A stretch of 64,000 bases of DNA from Zygnema cylindricum (lineage: Eukaryota; Streptophyta; Zygnematophyceae; Zygnematales; Zygnemataceae). The notes under the pieces were generated by a model that saw nothing but the letters and a program-made list of their open reading frames with translations, made no database searches and was not told the DNA's origin. Within the stretch, counting starts at the first letter, position 1. Each line of letters starts with the position of its first letter. Position numbers and translations under genes: made by a program. The DNA lies in NCBI GenBank assembly GCA_037447655.1, contig JBBHKE010002866.1, positions 1-64,000 on the forward strand. The letters run 5' to 3'. This document shows, one piece after another, positions 11,933 through 23,378 of the stretch.

Positions 11933-12052
11933 TCATGATGCCACATACTTCCACGATACCAAAAGTACAAAGAACAATAATGTTGGAAAAAAAAAGCACA
12001 AAATTTTCATTTTTTTTGGTTTTTTGTTTGACCGACCGTAACTGACCGTTGC

Positions 12053-12891
12053 TAGTGTTGGGTATCGAGGACCCATTGCCGATATTCGATATATATCGAA
12101 TTTCAGGTACCCGATATTCGATATATCGCTTCGATATATCGAATTTCAAATTATCGCGATATATCGCCGATATATCGTATCGTCAATATATCGAAGCTAA
12201 AAAAAAAAAAAAAATAATAATCCCACAGGTTTTCAAAGCCTCGTGACTTCGGACAAAGTGACTGTAAAATCTTTGCCGGAAAGAAATACGGTTTTTTCCT
12301 GAAAGTCAGCGGAGTGAAGAGATCTCTGAGGTACATTGACGAGGTACACTTGTGAAGTACACGTACGTCAAACGCAAGTACGATTTCCCATACGAAAAAG
12401 GTCGGTTTCTAGATGTTTGATGATTCTTGAGATTTGGTAGTCAGCTTACGTGGAACCATTCATATCAGGACACGTATGTAAAACTTATTTAGAAACGATA
12501 CGCGATGTACCCGATGCCTCTGTAATACATAAATTTTGCTGTCCGTACTATTACAGAGATCTCCTCGTGTAACCATACCCCAAAAAAGCAATCATTAGAA
12601 GTACAGAATTAGTACTTTTTTGTCGGTTACATTTTGCGGCGTTTACCTTTAAGTCACGGAACGAAAATCACGGCGTACGTGGCGTATTAGACAAATTGAC
12701 TTTTTCGCAAAAATAACATATTATATAAAAAAATAAAAATATTTAATTTAAAAAATACTATATATCGCGATATATATCGCGATAATTTATGTTGGTCGCG
12801 GTACGATATATCGAGGACTCTCCTCGATCGATATTCGATATATCGAATATCGAGATTATCGCGATATGAATTTACCCGATACCCAACACTA
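12053..12891. mobile_element. hAT-like non-autonomous element, 839 bp, both termini
   Basis: Opens TAGTGTTGGGTATCG and closes CGATACCCAACACTA, an exact 15-bp terminal inverted repeat. Sub-terminal regions are dense in TATCGATA/TATCGCGATATA palindromes, as in hAT transposons whose transposase binds repeated sub-terminal motifs. No coding frame is present. Flanking octamers (ACCGTTGC left, CTACTTGC right) are only partly alike, so the target duplication is not clean here; a sibling at 59220-59607 has an exact one. Confidence 0.75.
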
Positions 12892-13221
12892 CTACTTGCC
12901 ATCAAAATACGCTCAAAGATAGAAAAAGATATCGTTTTCATAGATCTTTCATTTGATACCTTTCTTTCTTTCTAGCATTGCAAGAATTGTGAGATATAAG
13001 CGTTAGGGAGAGAGAGAGAGGCCCTTTCACTTACTTCGCTTTTGCGAAATGGCGTTTGTTGGTCGAGACCCCTCCACTGCCTCTGTACGGAAAAAGGTGC
13101 ACGGAAAAAAGTAAGTACAGGTTGTAAACGTGCAGTCTTTTTTTTTTTTTTTTAATTTTGTCAAAAACCTCCGCCACGTGCGAAATCATATGCATATTCG
13201 GCCACGTCGTGGAACTTTATT

Positions 13222-13247
13222 TAAAATCACCTCGCGAGGTGATTTTA
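13222..13247. repeat. 26 bp perfect palindrome
   Basis: AAAATCACCTCG followed by its exact complement CGAGGTGATTTT, extended outward by near-matching TTTATT/ATTAAA arms to about 42 bp. It could form a strong hairpin. There is no adjacent gene for which it would be an obvious terminator. Confidence 0.8.
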
Positions 13248-15705
13248 TTAAAGTTTGAAGATGATCTGAAAGTGGGTCGAAACTCGCTAAACGATAAACT
13301 GAATCGCGATAGACGACAAAATGCGGTACATCTAAAGTTTTAATGGAACGTAACTTGTACGGTGGTAATTTGAATTTTTTGGTACGGCTGCATATTTTTT
13401 CCTTTTTTTCCAAGTTATAAAGGAAAACGAAAAAAAAAAATTGTAACTTTAGCATATGGGAAAGTGCCCTAAGACGCTTTAAAATTATGTGACGATTCAA
13501 AAATTTTGTTGTAAGATATTATTATCAAAACGTGCTGGTGAAACCATCAAGGTACAAAACATAATTCAAATGGACAATTGTTGACAACCATAAAAAGCTA
13601 CAGATGGAAAACCCAAAAGGATTTAGTAAACAATACCAAAGCTAGGCAACACTAAGAGCAAGACGCCTAAAGTTGTAAAAATGAATAGAAATACCAAAAC
13701 CAAAATATAAGAGCATAAACATCACGTTGTACACTAACTTCAAAATACAAAATGGGTCGTCAGCACAAGACCTAAAATAAGTCCAAACTAAATATCAGAC
13801 TGACAAATGTCATCAATGTGCGTTGGGTGGCATAGAGGTGAAAAAGTAGTTGCTAAAAGAAGAGTCTGAGGTCCCAACTATCTTCGAAGGAAATGGTATG
13901 AAGTTGTGAGTTGGGTCTCAGTGCGTGTAAGTGCATTCTTAAAGGTCGTTGCATCTCGGGCCGCAGCATCAAAATGCAATGCCCTTCGTGTGATAACATG
14001 GGGTTTCCAGGTCCCGTAAATGTTTAATTGTTTGTGACGTTTTAGATATATGGTTTTTTGTGAAATTGCGATCTCATGCTCACCTTTGACAACGTCATTG
14101 ATATTATTTTATATATAAATAAGATTTAGAAGGTGTGCCTATATAACCGAAACCTTTGAAGTGGTACTTTATATATTAGTGGGTTATCTATACTAGTTTG
14201 CAAGTCGTTCAAATGTGTGAAATTGAAATAGTTACTTTGAATAGTGACGATTGTAGACGTGGGTAAAACTTGTCACTATTATAGAAAACCACAAAGTTTA
14301 CGACAACTAGTGACGTCGATAATTGGCAGCGACAATTGTACTATTTTAGTCTTTTGTGATATTAAGGTTTTGTTGCATTGTGACAGCATGCTCATTTGTG
14401 ACAATGTCAACGTCGCTAGCATCATAACATTCGGCCATGGTTTCTCTATTTTTTTTATCTTCTCTTGCTCGACCGACCATCAAACTACGCCAATAGGTAC
14501 TCACCAAATTCAATTTTATAGCTCTTTCATTTCTTACCAATATTGTGGTGGTTTGTTTGATCAACAAGGACAGAGGAGTCGCGGTGTAAAAGGGAGGGAG
14601 AGACGCGAATTGTCGTGCATGTGTCAAACAACGTGAGGATGCATGCAATATCATCAGCTGTTCTCCAATTAAACCCAAATGATGAAAGATACTGTGAATG
14701 AATTAGACATAAAAGTGAAAAATGGATAAATACAACAAAAGGCAAGGTGGAAGAAAAAGCAAGGTCAACGACATAGTTGGTTCACTAGGCCCCACTGTCT
14801 ATGTCTATTTATATTCCTTGCAGGAGTTATCCTATCGAAGATTATCTGAATTTAGACTTAAAGAATGTAAATCAAAACACAAACAACCGAGAAGGAAAAA
14901 AAAAAACTGAAAATGACAATATGCCAGACACTTATGAGGTTTGAGATAACCAAACTCAAAGGATGCACATAAGCCAAATAGAAATAAATAAAAAGTAACA
15001 AGCAATAAAAACAACACAACAATATTCCCAACATGCAATCTTCACTCAAATTAAGATTCAACCGCAGCCGGGAAAAGAAGTTTGTTTTGTGTGAACGCGA
15101 TCGAAATCCACTCAAACGGACGAAAAGATTTGAAGGGAAACCGTGTAGGTCTTAACCGAAGCCGTACAAAGATTAATATGTAAGGCTTTACAAAAGATTG
15201 ATAATGTAATAGAAACTAGACGCTTCACGCTAAGGCAGAAAACCGCCTCTAAGTTGTCCAGACAATTTTACAAAGAAAAAGATGGTTGCAGAAAAATCTT
15301 CAATACTGAAAATATAATTTTTGCACTTGAAAATTGTGTGCATGAAGTAATATAAAACCAACCAAGTACCAAGGCCTACGCCTAGCGAAACAAACCAATA
15401 AGATTACAGCGTGCTATGTAGGTATTTTGAGTCTAGTTTGGATTCAACCAATAGGAGGTCAGAATCCTATGCCTTACGTTACAGAATCTATAACCTGCGG
15501 ATTAAAACCCTTCCTATCTACATGTGAACGCGTGAACCTCCTCATGGTTCACGACTTAAAATGGTCCAATCGCGTCGCGTCGTCAAAACTGACTGTTGAT
15601 TTGTCCGTCACTCGCATCAACGGTTCAGATGTCGTAATTCAAACTTGGTACACTTTCGGGTCGTAATTCAAACTTGGTACACTTTCGCGTCGACGACTGA
15701 GATGC

Positions 15706-15908
15706 TACACCTTGAATCGTTATTAGCGTATAGAAATTATTAGTGTAAAGAAAAAATTAGCGTCATTCATTCTAATTTAGTTCCAAGAGACGTGGCAGAT
15801 TATAGTCCACGTCCATAAATAGTGTAATTTATTCTATTTAAGGTATCAATGTCAAAAATTTGGGGTGCCGATATAGAGTACATAAGGCTAATAACGATTC
15901 ACGGTGTA
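15706..15908. mobile_element. Stowaway-like MITE, 203 bp
   Basis: Same family and same length as 4688-4890. The left end is TACACCTTGAATCGTTATTA and the right end is the near-exact inverse TAATAACGATTCACGGTGTA. The interior words GACGTGGCAGATTATAGTCC and TTCTATTTAAGG are shared between copies. Confidence 0.75.
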
Positions 15909-16550
15909 CTTCATGCGAAATGATTCAAATTTGTCGTCGGTCGGGATTCCGGGAAATGAAAGTAGGTACGGTATGACCGCAGGTACGGTCCAATTTGTGG
16001 TCGCGAGAATTGCGGACGATGTTAGTCGACGTGAAATGACCGAATCCACCGTCAACTGAAATCGAGGAATATATATGTAGTACCGTCAAACTCGTCGTAG
16101 GCAAAAACTACGGGAATTATGAGTCGTACGGTCAAACTTGTCGTCGACGAAAATTACGGCCAACGTAAGTATGTACGTACCTGCAAAACCCGAATACACC
16201 CAAATGCAAATTACTGTGGCGGTCGCCCTTTCTAAAACCTAAATATAAACAAGTAAGGTGATCGACGAGATGCGGTATGACAGAATCCATAGTATAATTT
16301 TGCAACAAAGATTGAATAAAAAAATGGGGTATGTGAACCCTATAAAACATTTTCTTATATGAACGTGAGAAAAAAATAAAATATACTCTACCTCTTGCAA
16401 TTAAAATCACAATCATGTTGCATGTGCCCTATTTGTTTTTCAAGTGATATTCGCGCTAACTTAAATCAACTCTTGCGGTGAATTTGGTTAAATAATTAAG
16501 ATGAGTTGGATCACATGCACGCGGGTCGAAAGGAGGAGGACGCGGATATG

Positions 16551-16805
16551 TGTTAGAATCGGCGATATTCAACTTATCGCAAGGGCTCCAAAGTGTTAAC
16601 TTTGGAAAAATGACCAAGCCGGGGACCGAACCCGGGCCCTGTGTGAACCGTACACTAGCTACACTAGCTCTACCAACTGAGCTACCCGACCAATGTGCAC
16701 GCATGCGCCTAATACCAAATTTATACGGCGATGAGCGGCGCACTCGCGAACCACCTTACATCACGATACACACGTGTGGAGTCCAAAGTGGACAGTTCTC
16801 CAACA
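16551..16805 (-). mobile_element. Solo LTR (255 bp) carrying a tRNA-like Pol III unit
   Basis: On the minus strand this opens TGTTGGAGAAC and closes GATTCTAACA, the same termini as the TRIM LTR at 63185. A tRNA-like unit lies at LTR positions ~115-193, then TTTTT, then a ~60 bp tail, so size and arrangement match the TRIM LTR (tRNA unit at 106-176 of 229) although the sequences differ. A TATA-like CGTATAAATTTGG precedes the tRNA-like unit. No partner LTR, primer site or clean 5-bp target duplication is visible (flanks ATATG and AACTG), so it is read as a solo or decayed LTR. Confidence 0.55.
16613..16691 (-). other. tRNA-like sequence inside the LTR (not a decoding tRNA)
   Basis: Reads GGTCGGGTAGCTCAGTTGG... 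on the minus strand. The D arm pairs perfectly (GCTC/GAGC), the T arm perfectly (CCGGG/CCCGG around TTCGGTC), and the acceptor stem pairs over seven positions with several G-U pairs. A and B boxes are TAGCTCAGTTGG and GGTTCGGTCCC. The anticodon arm is disrupted by a short tandem duplication (TAGTGTAGC / TAGTGTACG), leaving no normal anticodon loop. A T-run follows directly, as expected for a Pol III terminator. Confidence 0.6.
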
Positions 16806-19800
16806 AACTGGAGTACAGTTAACGTCAAAGTTTGAACACATTCAAAGTTAAAGATGCCGTCAACCGTATTGTGGTTTATACAGTTTTTTTTCGTACGGTT
16901 GAAAGTTTTTTCATTGTAGGTTGAATTTGAGAGGAGAAAAAAAAACGATACTTTGACATAAGGCCACACCCCATTGGCGAGGTAAAACTTAAGGGCAACA
17001 ATACAATGTCGTTAACTAAAATAATGATACACGGGTAACCATTTGAGGAATAATGAGCATAATATAAAATCAAGAGTTTTGTATACACATGGATCCTCGT
17101 CGTATGGCGAAGTGGCGTACTACAAAATATAATTGATGCTGACAGAAAAATGAATAAAACAAGAAAAGCTTTGTAATGTACTGCACATGGTTTTGAACTC
17201 CTCCAAGCGTACACCCAGGTGGAGGCGACAACGGGCTACTGGAATGTAAATTTTATCAAGGAAGAGGTTTGAAATTTGTAATTGTAATCGATAAAAGTTA
17301 TTTATGCACAACATGGAGGTTTTGTTAATAGCCCTTTTGAACCGAGCGGGCTCGTAGCATGTGAAAGGATCGATAAAAAAAAATCTGAGCTCACTAACAA
17401 ACACTTATAGTAGCAGAAGCATTCAGAATATAAAACATTTCATCAACATTGAAGAGACATTTCAGAAAATTCTCACATTAATAAAAAAAACTGAAATTAC
17501 AATTTCTTCTCTATCTCTTCTATTACTCCATATAATCCTCCAATTCCTTATTGATTGATTAACACACAGTCATGATGTCCCTTAAATACAATACCAGCCA
17601 TGGCGTGACACGTGTGAGCGTGCGCCGCCAAGAAGCCTCCAGAAATCTGCCACCTGTCCGCAGATTAAGCTAGAATACTCTAAATTTCACTAAGGACTGA
17701 AACATTGCAAAACGACAAGTGAAAACGAAAGTACTAGACAAAACTAGAAGTACTATCGTACTAAACTAGACGTACGAAAATTCTAGACGCGAAACGAAAC
17801 GACAAATTCATTTCGCGAAACCTATAGAACTTTCACGTAACTGTACTTTTGGTATATTCAAGAAAGTACAGTTTTTCTTTCGCAAAATCAAACTGATTTC
17901 GCGTGCGTACGATTCTTTCAATGAATCGTAACAGCATGGAGTTCCACCCTTAAGGTCCTTATTTATGTGTAATTAACTAAATTTGGAACTTCTTGTATGC
18001 TAAACGCTAAATGCAAACTGTGAATCTAATTTGTGACGTGTCTCATTGACCACAATGTTTCCTTTAACACGTTTAATATTAAACGCTAATATTGTCCTCA
18101 CTTTATCGGACGTTGGGTTTAGTTGAATGCTTCACTCATTCAGTGAAACTGGTTTCGAAACCAATTCTTGTAGCACATTTTTTTTTTTTTTAGATCCGTA
18201 GTTCTTAATGACCTATATGTACATTGAGTTTGTGACTGGCTGATTGCTTCCCTCTCCTCTATGATGAGCTCACTATATAAATCCATGAGATTTTGCGTTC
18301 ACTAAAATTCATGAGGTTTTTATTTAATTTTCCCTTTACCGCGTGTCATGAGAAAAGCGGTCTACAAGAAGTTTCCTCTCGAACGGTAAACAAAGTTTCT
18401 CCCTATCTTCTCTTAGTTGACGCAACGTTATGTGGTGAAGCTTTTGACCGTTCGATACGTTTGCATGCACAATACGTTTATTCATCCGTTTATTCTAATA
18501 GTTTTCATCAGATCGCCTATCACTATTTCCGTTTTCATGGTTTTTTACCCGTTCATTATGGAAATGTTAAGTACATCGTGTCGTCAATAGGCCGTTTTCC
18601 TCCATGCCCACCCGTCCAATTGGAGACCGCAAATCGGAAGGTAAAGAATCCTACCTCCATCACAACCGTCGTTCAATAATCCGACAAAGTTAGCACGAGA
18701 AAATGGATTTCAAATTTAGTGGCCGCATACCCCGCTCTCCACTTCTTTTTTTCCCTCTCTCTTTCCTCTTATTTTCCCTCCCTTTTTCTCCCACTATTTC
18801 TCCCTATTTGCGAAGTATAGCATCACTGACCTAACTTCCGCCAAAAAAAATTAAGACTGAAAAGAAAAAAACAAAAAAAAGGTGAAAATTATGTGAATAG
18901 CTTCTATAAATTACATTATTCTTTTTCTTTTTCAAAAGCATAACGCTAAATCGAAAAATCTGTGAAAGGGACGATATACATCGACAACCTTTCTGGACGA
19001 TGTGCCGATGGGATGTGGGCCGCAAAACCAAACCTACGCGGCCGGTCGGGTACGGATCGGGTACGGATCGGGTACGGATTCGGGTACCCGATTGTGACCT
19101 CTGCCCTGTGAACATGAGGTCATGAGCTACGCTGCTTTACGATAGCGATACATGTACCTTCGGTTCTCGAACTTCTTAAGTTCCTAATTTCCTATCACCT
19201 TCGGTACCTAGAAACTCGCGAACTTTCCATCGCCTTCGGTTCTTCCGGATGCTTCCCGAGCACTTCTGTACACTGCCAATTGTTTTTAGAATTATGGACT
19301 TATTTGTGTTAGTGCGGATTTATTTTTTGCCATTCTAAATAATGTTTCGAAACGTGGCTCCTTATGAACCATTTTTTACTTCAACAGTATTACACCGTTT
19401 TACACTTTTTTATGATTTGAAAGTCAAAAAAATGCGCACTCGAATTAGAGGTACCAACTCTAATAGCAGTGTACGTTTCAGTAGTGACCTGGTGTGTACT
19501 GTGTACATGATAACTTTTTAGGCGATCCGTACGCGTTTCTAAAGTACGTGACACGTAAAAAATGTCAACCTCCCATCCGTACACGTTTTTAACGACGTGA
19601 CATGTGACGTGACAAATGTCTCTGGAATACTCCGGCAGGGTCTGTTGCAGTCCTTCCAGCCATTTACATGCCATTCCAGTATTTTTGCTGTCCAATAATA
19701 CTTAGTATATAAAGCAGACGCTGCAAACCCTAAAGCTACAAAAGGATCTTTTTGCAGCACTTTTTTATCCCTTTCCAACCTCCTCCGTGCTTTCTTAACA

Positions 19801-19990
19801 GTCTTACTGTATTTTTCTAAACTAGAGCTTAAGAGTCATAACGTGTTTTTGAAGATACTGGAGACCAGAAACTTCTTTACTTGTATTGCACATTAGGGCT
19901 AAAGGCTTGAGGCTTATATTTTCTTGTTTTATTTCTATTACAGTTTTTCCTACAGGCTTCCTTTCTTCCTTTAAACATTTGACTTAATTT
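16806..19990. other. Intergenic DNA, no supported gene
   Basis: Several open frames occur (for example 18293-18679 plus, 128 codons; 19539-19778 minus) but none resembles a known domain or shows splice context I can defend. A repeat built on GGGTACGGATC occurs near 19035-19100. Confidence 0.4.
19035..19112. repeat. CGGGTACGGAT repeat element (also at 48468-48530)
   Basis: Tandem CGGGTACGGAT units, then TTCGGGTACCCGATTG and GACCTCTGCC. The same string order appears at 48468-48520, so this is a dispersed repeat whose GGGTACCCG core is palindromic. It is likely the sub-terminal part of another DNA transposon family. Confidence 0.6.
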
Positions 19991-20099
19991 AAAAGCCAGG
20001 AGCAAATCTAGACCACTTCATCACCTTTTTATCTCTTTTCCTCCTATTATATTTTTCGTTTCCTTTCTATTTTTCCTACATTTTTATTTTTGTCTCCCT

Positions 20100-20264
20100 T
20101 TATAACTCTAAGCAAAGGACAATCTAATCTCTCTCTCTCTCTCTCTTCTCGCCCTCTCTTTTTCCGTCTGTACCTTTGAACCAATCTAAACCAGCAGGAA
20201 ACTTAATTCTCTACCCCCTCTCCTCCTTTCCACTTTATCTTATCGTATCCTCTCTACTACTGCA
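20100..20264 (+). promoter_or_regulatory. CT-rich 5' leader of the IQ/BAG gene
   Basis: Pyrimidine-rich sequence including (CT)n at about 20132-20147 precedes the ATG at 20265. Plant genes often have CT-rich 5' leaders (Y-patch or GAGA-type elements). The transcription start cannot be placed from sequence alone. Confidence 0.4.
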
Positions 20265-23200
20265 ATGGGAGGCGGTTTTCTTTTTACTGACGATGTTCCC
20301 GAACCTCCCTCGGATTATAACTTCTGGCCATGGCAGTTTCCAGATCCCTCTCTCTCTCCCTCTTCCCCTTCCTCTCTCTCGCCCTCTCCTCTTTTTCAAT
20401 CTCCTGACGATAGGCCTAAATTCCATAATTCATCAAAACAGAATCAACCAGCTCCTCCAAAAACTTTTCCTCATCCACCAGTTTCTTCCAATCCACCAAA
20501 TTTTCCTAACTTTCCTCCGATTCCTCCATACTTTCCAAATCCTGCGAGTTTTATAAATCCATCAGCTTTTGCAAATCCAGCCTTTTCAAATTTTTTCCCC
20601 CCAACATATTTCACAAATCCTCCTCCTTTTGGAAATAAACCAACATATTCCAAAACAGGACCTTTCTCTAAAGTATCTCAGCCTACCAGTAAAGATAACA
20701 ATCCTTTTACCAAATCATCATTTCCTAAGGGTCCTGAAAATGGTTCTAAAGAGGGAAAAAAAGATTCTCGTTCTCCTCCTGTAACTCCAGCTTCTCCCTC
20801 TTCTGTCGACAATTTACCTTCTTCTTCTATTCCTTTATCGAATGACTCCAATTTTTCTTTTCAGAATGACTCGAACGTTTTGAACATTCCTGTACAGACG
20901 AATGAACAAAATGACAAAGAAAATGACAAAGAAAACGACACAGAAAAAGACGAAGAAACTAGTGGAAAGTTGACCCCGGATTTAGCTGTTACGAAAATTC
21001 AAGCTTTTTACAGGGGCTATCAAGTGAGACAATCTGAGCCTTTAAAGTATCTTCGAATACTTTCGAAAGGGAAAGCAGATATGGAGGATTTGAAGAAAAA
21101 GTTGTCGGATTCAGTGGAATTGGCAAAATTACGAAATGATTTGAAAGAGAGAAAGAAAATGAGTGAGGCGCTTATGGGAGTGCTTTTACGACTGGATACC
21201 GTACAGGTGAGTCTGAAATTTGTATTAGTAATAGTCACTTAGAGGCAGTTCTGTTTTTTTTTCCCTTAAACTGGTTGTTGCGTGTTTATTAGGTTCTAAT
21301 CTGGTTGGAAGTTATGATTCTGCACAGTATTCTGTACATATTTTGCGTCCAAGGAACTTTTGAAAAATGGTGAAGAACTATGTGTAAGAAACATTGCTTC
21401 CATTTTTTTTTGTGGAGGAAATGTTTGGTTTGCATTTGTTTGTGTGTGCTTTTTAGCTGATGCGAGTGTAATGTATTTATTTTTTGTTTGATTTTATTGG
21501 TTCTAGTTGTTTCGATTGGTTTGACTTATTTTGATTGATTTTGATTGGTTTCCACTGATTTCGGTTGATTTCAATTGATTCGGTTGATTCTGGTTAAATG
21601 ATTTATTATTGATTTCTATTGAATCTGATAGATTTTGATGAAATTTGATTTCGTTGATTGATTGATTGCTTGATTGCTTGATTGTTTTATTTATTTGTTT
21701 ATTTAATTTGTTTATCTGTTTATTTATTTTACTTTATGCAGTGCCCAAATGGAGTTGTCCGGGACATTCGAAAGAGTTTGACACGACAAGTGATCGCACT
21801 GATGGATAGTGTGGATAGCCTGTCTCAAGAGGAGACGATGATGGATAGTGTGGATAGCCTGTCTCAAGAGGAGATGATAAAGGGAGGAGTAGAGGACAAG
21901 GATAACGGGCACCCATGTGTGAGAGAAGGAAGTGGAAATTGTGAATGTGATTCTCAGAATTTGGAAAAGACTAATACATATGAAGTGGCAGGTTGTCAAT
22001 GTGTTGAGACCAGTGTAGAGAGAAGGCAGGAGGGGAAAAGAGAGGAACAGGGAGGAGGAGGAGAGGAGAAGCAGGGAGGAGGAGAGGAGAAGCAGGGAGG
22101 AGGAGAGGAGAAGCAGGGAGGAGGAGAGGAGAAGCAGGGAGGAGGAGAGGAGAAGCAGGGAGGAGGAGAGGAGAAGCAGGGAGGAGGAGAGGAAAAGCAG
22201 GGAGGAGGAGAGGAAAAGCAGGGAGGAGGAGAGGAAAAGCAGGGAGGAGGAGAGGAAAAGCAGGGAGGAGGAGAGGAAAAGGAGGGAGGAGGAGAGGAAA
22301 AGCAGGGAGGAGGAGAGGAAAACCAGGGAGGAGGAGAGGAAAACCAGGGAGGAGGAGAGGAAAACCAGGGAGGAGGAGAGGAAAAGCAGGAAGGAGGAGA
22401 GGAAAAGCAGGAAGTAGGAGAGGAAAAGCAGGAGCCATTAGAAGTAAAAGTGGAGGAAATTAAGAAAAACGTGGAGGGATTTGAAAAGGAAGTAATTGTG
22501 GATGAAGTGTCCACTTGTGAGGAGAAGGATAATGATCTTCAAGCTGGGGTACCTGTTCAGTCGAAAATTGATGACAGGTGTGCTGGAAGTTCATTGGTTG
22601 AGAGTGAAGATGTGAGAGAAGGACCAGATGAAATGGAGGGAAAGAAGAATGCGGAAAAAATACCTGATAGGAAGGAAGAGGGAGAAATCACTGAGGTTTC
22701 AGAAGAGAAGAAAATAGATAGTGTTGTACTGGCAAGTCTATTGTCCGAGGAGGGTTCGGCAGAATTAATTGGACAGCTTTTAGAGAACTTGATGAAACAA
22801 AACCGATTGTTGAAAGCTGAACTAAGGAAAGGGGAAAAACTGAGAGAAGAACAGGCGAAAATTGCAGCTCAGCAAGTGGAGACGATGGCAGCTCTTTCAA
22901 ATAAAGTGGATATGTTGACGAAAGCTCTCCTTCCCAATGACAAAGATCGTGAATCTTCTCAACCAGTAGTCTCACCAATTTGCTTTTCACAAGGGCATCC
23001 CTCAAACAAGGTTTGTAGAGAATTTTGAGACTTGTTTCTTTTCGTGAAAATTCTGTTTTCTTTGCCTTCTTGTTTGTAGTGTAGATGAGCATGATTTCCG
23101 TCTAAAACTTTTTGTCGATTTTAACAATGTGATTGGAAGTATGATATATATGTATATATTGATTTGTTGTTTTTCTCGCTTTGTCACAGATTGCAAATCC

Positions 23201-23378
23201 GGTATTTGTTTTGCCAGCCATGGGAGTGGGTGGAGGAATTAGGAATTTGGAAACCGGGAGAAAGAGAGATACGAGAAATAGAGATATTCGTCCTTGTCCA
23301 TCTTCGACTTCACATGTAGTTCCAGGAAAAATGAGAAGGAAGATACCAAACCCTTATCCACACTTTGCTTTCGTGTAA
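20265..23378 (+). CDS. IQ-motif plus BAG-domain co-chaperone (plant BAG5/6/7-like), 3 exons, ~799 aa
   Basis: Exons: 20265-21206, 21742-23010, 23190-23378, all phase 0 with GT-AG introns. The N-terminus (MGGGFLFTDD..., ~235 aa) is Pro/Ser/Asn/Phe-rich and probably disordered. An IQ motif (VTKIQAFYRGYQVRQS, residues ~241-262) would bind calmodulin. It is followed directly by the BAG domain (residues ~265-345), which spans intron 1 (LMGVLLRLDTVQ | CPNGVVRDIRKSLTRQVIAL) and ends with MDSVDSLSQEE duplicated in tandem. BAG domains bind the Hsp70 ATPase domain and promote nucleotide exchange; the IQ-BAG pair is diagnostic of plant BAG5-BAG8. After it come an 18-unit GGGEEKQ repeat (22051-22435), an acidic region and a helical segment (LLSEEGSAELIGQLLENLM) of the type found in plant BAG6 C-termini. 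The stop TAA overlaps a strong donor (GTAAGT). If that donor is used, a fourth exon from about 23887 would extend the frame to 24054. Confidence 0.85.
22051..22435 (+). repeat. Coding minisatellite, 21 bp x ~18 (GGGEEKQ heptad)
   Basis: The unit is GGAGGAGGAGAGGAGAAGCA plus G, repeated in frame about 18 times inside exon 2 of the IQ/BAG gene. The early copies are almost identical at DNA level, and the last six carry variants (EENQ, EEKQE). High identity suggests recent expansion by slippage or unequal crossing over and likely length polymorphism. Confidence 0.95.

Larger units (their letters stand above)
13000..16546. other. Intergenic DNA, no supported gene
   Basis: Contains a perfect palindrome near 13222, a MITE at 15706-15908 and a 29-33 bp tandem duplication (GTCGTAATTCAAACTTGGTA) at about 15630-15690. 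The open frames here (for example 14244-14636 and 15427-15666) show no recognisable domain and no clear codon signature. I see no RNA gene in 13900-15400. Confidence 0.45.

Noticed and set aside
16613-16691. Functional nuclear tRNA gene
   Set aside because: The anticodon arm is disrupted by a small duplication and the unit lies between LTR-type termini.
18293-18679. 128-codon plus-strand frame as a gene
   Set aside because: No recognisable domain, no splice or leader context and unremarkable composition.
19539-19778. Minus-strand frame MERDKKVLQKDPF... as an exon
   Set aside because: Looks slightly protein-like, but neither neighbouring exons nor a family match could be found.
21971-22514. 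Two long minus-strand frames (Pro/Leu/Phe and Ser/Pro/Cys repeats)
   Set aside because: Shadows of the 21-bp coding repeat of the BAG gene, which is supported on the plus strand by the IQ and BAG domains.
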